A stretch of 64,000 bases of DNA from G963720475 sp963720475 (GTDB lineage: Bacteria; Actinomycetota; Thermoleophilia; Solirubrobacterales; Thermoleophilaceae), in the NCBI GenBank assembly GCA_963720475.1, contig OY970394.1, forward strand, positions 62,001 through 126,000, read 5' to 3'. The position numbers and the translations under genes were made by a program. The notes under the pieces are model-generated. The model searched no databases. It was not told the origin of the DNA and was given only the letters and a program-made list of their open reading frames with translations. Shown here piece by piece: positions 58,946-64,000 of the stretch (within the stretch, counting starts at the first letter, position 1; each line of letters starts with the position of its first letter).

Positions 58946-61306
58946 CTAGTGGCGAAGAATGCGGTCCTCGCCTGGGTCACTATCGATTGAATCGCGTCCC
59001 CGACCGCCGTCGAGTAGGTCCACACCGGGTCCGCCGAAAAGGGTGTCGTCTCCGAAGCCACCCCGCAGATGGTCGTCGTCGGCACCGCCTCGAAGCCGAT
59101 CGTGACCGTTCCCACCACGCAACCGATCGTCGCCGTCGTCGCCGTCGAGATCGTCGTCGCCGTTGTTGCCGGCGATGTCGTCGTCGTCGCGGCCGCCTCG
59201 GAGCCGATCGTTACCCGCGCCACCGCGCAGCTGATCCTGGCCGCGCTCACCGCGCACACGATCGTTGCCGTTCCCCCCGAGCAGACGATCGTCGCCGTCA
59301 CCCGCTTCGAGATCGTCATCGCCGTTGCCGCCCGTGATGTGGTCGTCGCCGCTCTGTCCTCGCAGGCGATCCTCGCCCGAGCCTCCGCGGATGACATCGT
59401 TGCCCCTGCCACCAAGGATGCGATCGTCGCCCGTACCGGCGCTGATGCTGTCATCGCCGCCGGCGCAGTCGACAAAGTCGTTGCCTGCGCCCGCGATCAC
59501 ACGATCATCGCCTTCTCCGCAGACAATGACGTCGTTCCCCGGAGTGCCGACGAGGCGGTCGTTACCGGGGGTGCCGCGAATGACGGCGTCCGCCGGCCCT
59601 GGCGTCTCGACCGAGAAACTGAAGCTGTCGGCGCTCGGGTCGATATTCCCTGCGGCGTCCTTGGCACGAACGTGGAAGGTATGGGAACCATCGTCGAGGC
59701 TGGCCGTCGTGTGCGGCGAGTCGCAAGGTGAGAATGGGCCGCCGTCGAGCTTGCACTCGAACGTGGCGCGTTGCTCGTCGGAGCTGAATCGGAAGGTCGG
59801 GGTGTGGTCCGCCGTTGGGTCTGAGGGATGGTCGGTGATCGTGGTTTGGGGAGGCGTCGCGTCCGCAGGGGGGGTGTCGACCGTAAACGTGCGCTCGGCA
59901 CTTCGGCCGACGTTGCCCGAGCTGTCCGACTGCTCTGCCTGGGCGGTATAGGTCCCATTCGGGAGGGTCGCGGCCGTCGTGTCGTAGGAGCCGTTCGACA
60001 CGGGGGCGTTGAGGGTCTGGATCGGAGTGCCGGTCGCCGTCGAGCCGGTATAGAGCTTGACGGTCACGCTGGCGGCGTCGAAGCGGGCGGTGCCGGCGTC
60101 TCCGGCGAGGTTCGGGGTTGTGTCGGCGGTCGTCGATCCGTTGGCCGGAGTGTCGAGGCTTGGAGTCGGGGTCACGGTGTCGAGTGGCTGCCATGACGGG
60201 TCCCCCTCGACTGACGTCGGGCTCACCGCGAGCGCATGCTGGTTCTTGCCGTTTACGTCCATGATGTAGATCTCGTCGTTGCCATCGCGCGTCGTGCGGA
60301 ACGCAACCCTCTTCCCGTCCGGAGAGACCGTCGGCTGGTAGTCCGCCGACTGGTTGTGTGTCAGTTGGATCTGGTTCGAGCCATCCGGGTCCATCACGAA
60401 CAGTTCCTGGTCGCCGTCGCGATCAGAGGAGAAGAAGACGCGGCCGTCGGGACCTACGGTGGGGTCGAGCTCCTGTGCCGTGCTGGTCGTCAACCGAACC
60501 ACGTTCGAGCCAGCGGCGTCCATCCGCATGATCTCGGCGTTCCCGGCAATCGGGCGCTGGAAGTAGATCCGCCCATCCGGACCATAGGTCGGGAACTCGT
60601 CGTCGCCAAAGGTCAGCATCCGGTCATCCGTGCCGTCGAGGGCCACGTCGTGGATGTCGCCGAAGAACACATAGGCGATCCTGCTGCCGTCGGGCGAGTA
60701 AGCCGGTGATTGCCCGTTTGTGAGGGTCTGTTGATTCGACCCGTCGGCGTTGATCGTGTCGACGATCGTGGGTGTCCAGTATGCGATCTTCTGGCCGTCG
60801 GGTGAGTAGGCGGGGCCGAAGTCATTCCCGCTGAAGAAGGTCAGCTGCGTCGTCTGCAGCCCGCTCGGATCGCTGGCGTGGATCTTAAATTCGCCGGTCC
60901 TGTTGCTCGTATAAGCGATGCGACCGTTCTCATACGTGCCGCCTCCACCCGCCGGGGCATCCGAGCCGACCACGAACTCAGCTCGGTCCGGAGAGAGGTC
61001 GACGTTGCCCGCGGCATCCTCCGCGCGGACCTCGAAGGTGTGGGATCCGTCGTCCTGCGGAGAGAGTGTGTGCGGCGAGTCGCATACCGCGAATGCCCCG
61101 CCGTCGACGGAGCACTTGAAGCTCGACCCGGGCTCGTCCGAGGTGAAGCTGAACGCGGGAGTGTCATCCGAGGTGTGCCCAGTCGGACCGGCGGTGATGG
61201 TGGTCTGGGGCGGGGTTGTGTCCGCTTGGGCCGTTGCGGGCGCGAACGTGACGGCGACGATACCGAGAGCAACGCAGCAAAGGCGCGAACGGAGCCTGGA
61301 AAGCAT
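58946..61306 (-). CDS. Large secreted PD40/TolB-type protein with Ig-like domains and RTX calcium repeats
   Basis: 786 residues. Signal peptide RLCCVALGIVAVTFAPATAQA, an Ig-like module (TSDEPGSSFKCSVDGGAFAVC), PD40/WD40-like propeller blades (LTFFSGNDFGPAYSPDGQKIAYW, TVGPDGRVFFSSDRDGDQELFVM), a second Ig-like module (FRFSSDEQRATFECKLDGGPF) and about 20 RTX nonamers (GGxGNDxLx) at the C-terminus. RTX repeats fold in high calcium, typical of secreted proteins. It begins MLSRLRS right behind the shared leader. Likely surface or extracellular matrix role. Confidence 0.9.
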   Translation of the reverse strand: MLSRLRSRLCCVALGIVAVTFAPATAQADTTPPQTTITAGPTGHTSDDTPAFSFTSDEPGSSFKCSVDGGAFAVCDSPHTLSPQDDGSHTFEVRAEDAAGNVDLSPDRAEFVVGSDAPAGGGGTYENGRIAYTSNRTGEFKIHASDPSGLQTTQLTFFSGNDFGPAYSPDGQKIAYWTPTIVDTINADGSNQQTLTNGQSPAYSPDGSRIAYVFFGDIHDVALDGTDDRMLTFGDDEFPTYGPDGRIYFQRPIAGNAEIMRMDAAGSNVVRLTTSTAQELDPTVGPDGRVFFSSDRDGDQELFVMDPDGSNQIQLTHNQSADYQPTVSPDGKRVAFRTTRDGNDEIYIMDVNGKNQHALAVSPTSVEGDPSWQPLDTVTPTPSLDTPANGSTTADTTPNLAGDAGTARFDAASVTVKLYTGSTATGTPIQTLNAPVSNGSYDTTAATLPNGTYTAQAEQSDSSGNVGRSAERTFTVDTPPADATPPQTTITDHPSDPTADHTPTFRFSSDEQRATFECKLDGGPFSPCDSPHTTASLDDGSHTFHVRAKDAAGNIDPSADSFSFSVETPGPADAVIRGTPGNDRLVGTPGNDVIVCGEGDDRVIAGAGNDFVDCAGGDDSISAGTGDDRILGGRGNDVIRGGSGEDRLRGQSGDDHITGGNGDDDLEAGDGDDRLLGGNGNDRVRGERGQDQLRGGAGNDRLRGGRDDDDIAGNNGDDDLDGDDGDDRLRGGNGHDRLRGGADDDHLRGGFGDDTLFGGPGVDLLDGGRGRDSIDSDPGEDRILRH

Positions 61307-61445
61307 CTGAGCCTCCTGGACGAACTACTTGTGTTCCCGTCGCTTGGACGAAACCCGGATAGCTCAGAAGAGGGAGACTAAGCCCGCTGGTGGCCTGCGC
61401 GAGTGATGAGAAAGCGACCTGCCGGAAAAGCGGTCGACTGACCGC
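61307..61445 (-). promoter_or_regulatory. Shared 5' leader, copy 3
   Basis: Same order of parts as copies 1 and 2; the hairpin stem GCGGTC...GACCGC (61429-61444) is kept while the loop is GACT instead of TATT. Preceded on the left by GGAGGCTCAG then the start. Its far end stops ~36 bases before the SnoaL stop at 61482. Confidence 0.65.
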
Positions 61446-61481
61446 TTCACGACCTTAGCAGCGATCGGCACATGTCATCGC

Positions 61482-61880
61482 CTACTCCGACAGCCCTGCG
61501 GCTTCGAGGGCTTCGGCGCGCGTGCCGAACAGGCGCACGCTGCGAATTCCGCCAGCCTGAATCGCGTATACGGCGAAGTAGGGACGATCAACCGGCACAT
61601 TGCTGACTCGCCCGTGGGCGGAAATTCGCCCGCAAACGATCACGCTGGTCCCAGCATCCAAGACCTGTTCCGAATCCACCCGGTACCCCGGAAGGTCCCG
61701 CAGCGCCGCGCGAAGATGGTTCGTCGTGGCCTCCTTGCCGTAGTACGCGGCCGCCCCCGGAAGCTCCCGTTGGTCGTGCCACTCAATTCGGGGGTCCGCG
61801 CTCTGGAGCGCCGCATCGAGGTCGCCTCGGTTGAAAGCCTCAAGGGCATGCCGCACCAAGTCCACGTTCTCCTGCGACAT
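61482..61880 (-). CDS. SnoaL/NTF2-like array protein
   Basis: 132 residues: MSQENVDLVRHALEAFNRGDLDAAL; VLDAGTSVIVCGRISAHGRVSN; ends TRAEALEAAGLSE. Leader GATACTGCGCGGGCG upstream; just before that the sequence is coding remnant of the next gene. Confidence 0.92.
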   Translation of the reverse strand: MSQENVDLVRHALEAFNRGDLDAALQSADPRIEWHDQRELPGAAAYYGKEATTNHLRAALRDLPGYRVDSEQVLDAGTSVIVCGRISAHGRVSNVPVDRPYFAVYAIQAGGIRSVRLFGTRAEALEAAGLSE

Positions 61881-62031
61881 CGCCCGCGCAGTATCGCGAC
61901 TCGTCCACGGGGACGCAGGCGCACTGCTCGGGGGAGCATCTCCCGCGAGACCTCGTGCCGCTCGGACTGCTGCTTGAACTGTTTGACGACCGGGTGGTAA
62001 CGGGCGACCTTCTCCGGAACAGGAACCGGAG

Positions 62032-62544
62032 CTAGCTCGGGCACTGTGCCGTCGCGCGCATCGACCAGCCTGATCTCGAGCTCGTCCGGTGAGACCGGCT
62101 CGACAGAGAGCCGTCTTCCGGCCGGAACCTTCCCGTAGCGCTCAGCCAGGAGCGCCCGGTTGTAGTAGTCGACGCCCTCGCGCTCGTAGTAAAGATCCCT
62201 GCAGCGATGAGTTCGACCTCTGCATCCATGCCTTCACGGCGACCGTGGTTTCGCGTCAACACCACGACGCGGTCTCCGGCATCGATCACCTCCTCGAGAG
62301 TGAGCCGGTACGTCGCCCACGGCTCGAGCCAATCGAGCCAGTTCTGGCGCAAGCCGTCCACACCCTGACGCGCGGCTCGTTGGCCAGGAGCGCCAATCAT
62401 CTCGCTCTCGAAGTCCTCTGTCAGAAAAGGGCTAAAGGCCTCCTTCACCTGAGCGAACGCCTTCTCGTCTCGAAAGAGCGCGGCGACGTCGGTGCCGGGC
62501 GGTGGGATCAACTGCTTGACCAACTCCAAGTTCTCGTCCGACAT
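62032..62544 (-). CDS. SnoaL-like array gene, frameshifted and truncated at its 3' end
   Basis: From ATG 62544: MSDENLELVKQLIPPPGTDV, through DAGDRVVVLTRNHGRREGM, in the subgroup of 47717. After about residue 112 (near 62203) the frame changes: the other frame reads LYYEREGVDYYNRALLAERYGKVPAGRRLSVEPV, which is a conserved-looking end. The natural stop is missing; the sequence runs on into the leader of gene 61482-61880. So both a frameshift and a 3' junction have hit this gene. Confidence 0.7.
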   Translation of the reverse strand: MSDENLELVKQLIPPPGTDVAALFRDEKAFAQVKEAFSPFLTEDFESEMIGAPGQRAARQGVDGLRQNWLDWLEPWATYRLTLEEVIDAGDRVVVLTRNHGRREGMDAEVELIAAGIFTTSARASTTTTGRSWLSATGRFRPEDGSLSSRSHRTSSRSGWSMRATAQCPS

Positions 62545-62564
62545 CGCCCGCGCAGTATCGCTAC

Positions 62565-62667
62565 TGCAGCGTTCGTTGCACGGAATAACTGCTGAATGAC
62601 TGCTGGCCCGAAGCGAGACAAGCCCGCCAGAAACACAAAACCCCCGGATTTCCGGGGGCTTCGCGAA
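62565..62667 (-). terminator. Terminator and flank 3' of tRNA-fMet (reference type A flank)
   Basis: Palindrome TGCAGCGTTCGTTGCA at 62565, and hairpin 62641-62658 (CCCCCGGA-TTTCCGGGGG type) with a T-rich run on the minus strand. Here it lies next to an intact tRNA, so it is the likely origin of the type A copies. Confidence 0.8.
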
Positions 62668-62741
<74 letters not shown>

Positions 62742-62778
62742 TCGCAAGCGCGATTTTACACGCTGACGACGGGTGTGA

Positions 62779-63135
62779 CTACGACGTCGTTTCGGGCCGC
62801 TCCCGGGCAGCTAGCCCGAACGGGTTGCCCTCCGAGTCCTTGCAGATCGCCCACTGCGCGCCGGGGTGCACGACCTCCCCGCCAAGCTCCGCCACCTGCC
62901 CGAGCGCGCCCGGGAGATCGTCGACCCCGAAGTACGGCAGCGAGAATGAGTCGCCCGGACCGCGCCCGCGCGCGTGGACACCGACTTTGGGTGCGCCTGC
63001 GCCTGTCTGCCAGCCCTCCCCCTCCGCGTCGCCGCGCTGCTGGAGCGCTTGCCCGAGCAGCTCAGCCCAGAAACGCCTCGCGCGCTCTGGGTCGTCGGCT
63101 GGGAACTCGACCAGATCAAACGATGCACCGGGCAT
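62779..63135 (-). CDS. VOC superfamily protein
   Basis: 118 residues: FDLVEFPADDPERARRFWAELLG is the first module; FSLPYFGVDDLPGALGQVAELGGEVV and ICKDSEGNPFGLA the second. Metal-site Glu/His partly present. It lies just outside the array, 38 bases from the tRNA. Confidence 0.9.
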   Translation of the reverse strand: MPGASFDLVEFPADDPERARRFWAELLGQALQQRGDAEGEGWQTGAGAPKVGVHARGRGPGDSFSLPYFGVDDLPGALGQVAELGGEVVHPGAQWAICKDSEGNPFGLAARERPETTS

Positions 63136-63203
63136 CTGGACACCGTAGCCGCCTCAGCGAGCTACGACGTAGATGACGCGCCGCATAGACTGATCCCCAG
63201 CGC

Positions 63204-64000
63204 ATGGACCGGCCCGAGACGCGGTACGCGCAGAGCGGGGACGTCAACATCGCCTACCAGGTCTTCGGCGAGGGCGACATCGATCTCGTGCTCGTCAACG
63301 GCTTCATCACCCACGTCGAGTTGGTGTGGGAAAACGAAGCGGCGACGAAGTTCCACGAGGGGCTGGCGTCCTTCGCGCGCGTCATCAACTTCGACCGGCG
63401 CGGCTCCGGTCTCTCCGACCCCGTTCCGGAGGCGCCGACGCTCGAGCTGCGAATGGACGACGTACGCGCGGTGATGGACGCCGCCGGCTCGGAGAAGGCG
63501 GTGCTCCTCGGTATCTCGGAGGGAGTCTCGATGAGCATCCTCTTCGCGGCGACATACCCCGACCGCGTCGAGGCGCTCGTCTGCAGCGGGGGGATGGCGC
63601 GCTCGACTGAGGACGACGACTATCCATGGGGCACGCCCGCGCAGGCCCTGCTCGAGTCGGGCGCCGAGCTCGTCGGCCCGTTCTGGGGCCAGGGCGCAGC
63701 GATCGAGTTTGCCGCACCCAGCCAGGCCGACAACGAGGAGAGCCGCAAGTTCATCGCCCGCATGGAGCGGGCCAGCGCGAGCCCCGGGATGCTCGGCTCA
63801 CTCGTACTGACCTTTCTCCAGATCGACATTCGGGACATCGTCCCGACCGTCCACGTTCCAACGCTCGTCCTCCACAAGACGCGCGACCGGCTCGTCAACG
63901 TCAACAACGGGCGCTGGCTCGCCGAGCACCTGCCGAACGCGAAGCTGGTCGAGCTCGATGGCGACGATCACAACCCCTGGTGGGAGGACAGGGACGCCTG
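63204..64000 (+). CDS. Alpha/beta hydrolase-domain protein, probably fused to a cyclase (cut by window edge)
   Basis: At least 265 residues. MDRPETRYAQSGDVNIAYQVFGEGDIDLV opens an alpha/beta hydrolase with nucleophile elbow LLGISEGVSMS and ends in HNPWWEDRDA. This N-terminal type, with a NPWW block, is common in actinobacterial adenylate/guanylate cyclases where a cyclase domain follows; the rest lies beyond 64000. Confidence 0.85.
   Translation, partial: MDRPETRYAQSGDVNIAYQVFGEGDIDLVLVNGFITHVELVWENEAATKFHEGLASFARVINFDRRGSGLSDPVPEAPTLELRMDDVRAVMDAAGSEKAVLLGISEGVSMSILFAATYPDRVEALVCSGGMARSTEDDDYPWGTPAQALLESGAELVGPFWGQGAAIEFAAPSQADNEESRKFIARMERASASPGMLGSLVLTFLQIDIRDIVPTVHVPTLVLHKTRDRLVNVNNGRWLAEHLPNAKLVELDGDDHNPWWEDRDA

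Noticed and set aside
41881..62667. CRISPR array
   Set aside because: Repeats are long, imperfect, include protein ends and tRNA parts, and spacing is irregular (hundreds of bases). No Cas genes are present.

Overview
The window is high-GC, gene-dense DNA from an actinobacterium, most likely class Thermoleophilia (Solirubrobacterales or Gaiellales type). Three things point there: GTG, TTG and ATG starts with many 4-bp start/stop overlaps; an initiator tRNA-fMet of actinobacterial type; and two protein signatures that, from general knowledge, are typical of that class, namely the N-terminal motif AYLALFIALGGTSYAA and a large family of SnoaL/NTF2-like proteins beginning MSQENVEIVRR and ending EALEAVGLSE. 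No species is claimed.

Layout. 1-40 kb is ordinary chromosome: a thiolase; a secreted repeat protein/response regulator/histidine kinase operon; a cell-wall block (two NodB deacetylases and a secreted NagZ-like GH3); an MFS exporter; a large secreted GH3 glucosidase; an alkane hydroxylase operon (alkB-rubredoxin-TetR); an antiporter; an enoyl-CoA hydratase; a Zur-controlled zinc ABC transporter; a stand-alone 5'-3' exonuclease; an acyl-CoA dehydrogenase; an MFS/desaturase pair; a GAF-SpoIIE-HATPase/STAS stress module; a hydrolase-methyltransferase-enolase operon; and the first SnoaL genes (32-36 kb). 45.0-47.6 kb is a compact sulfur-handling island (MBL-double rhodanese, ArsR, TauE) inside the next region.

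41.5-62.7 kb is an unusual mosaic array, all modules reading on the minus strand towards low coordinates. It holds about 13 SnoaL genes, some frameshifted, plus at least seven SnoaL fragments. The genes share nearly identical DNA at their first ~30 and last ~36 bases while their middles diverge. Between them lie repeated spacers that contain relics of the 3' half of tRNA-fMet; the intact tRNA-fMet sits at the far right edge (62668-62741). Two kinds of flank join these relics: type A carries the tRNA's own GC hairpin terminator, and type B carries a GGGACTGGGTCTC-type flank. A truncated tyrosine recombinase (53.3-53.9 kb) ends beside one relic and its 5' end is fused to a SnoaL start. Secreted-protein modules (FG-GAP, RTX/PD40, CPPG-type) in the same array share their own long 5' leader. 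I read this as repeated site-specific integration and homologous shuffling next to tRNA-fMet, producing a cassette-like array of SnoaL-fold and surface proteins.

Several single-base frameshifts (near 2164, 4020, 48548, 51312, 62203) may be true decay or assembly errors; raw reads would be needed to tell.
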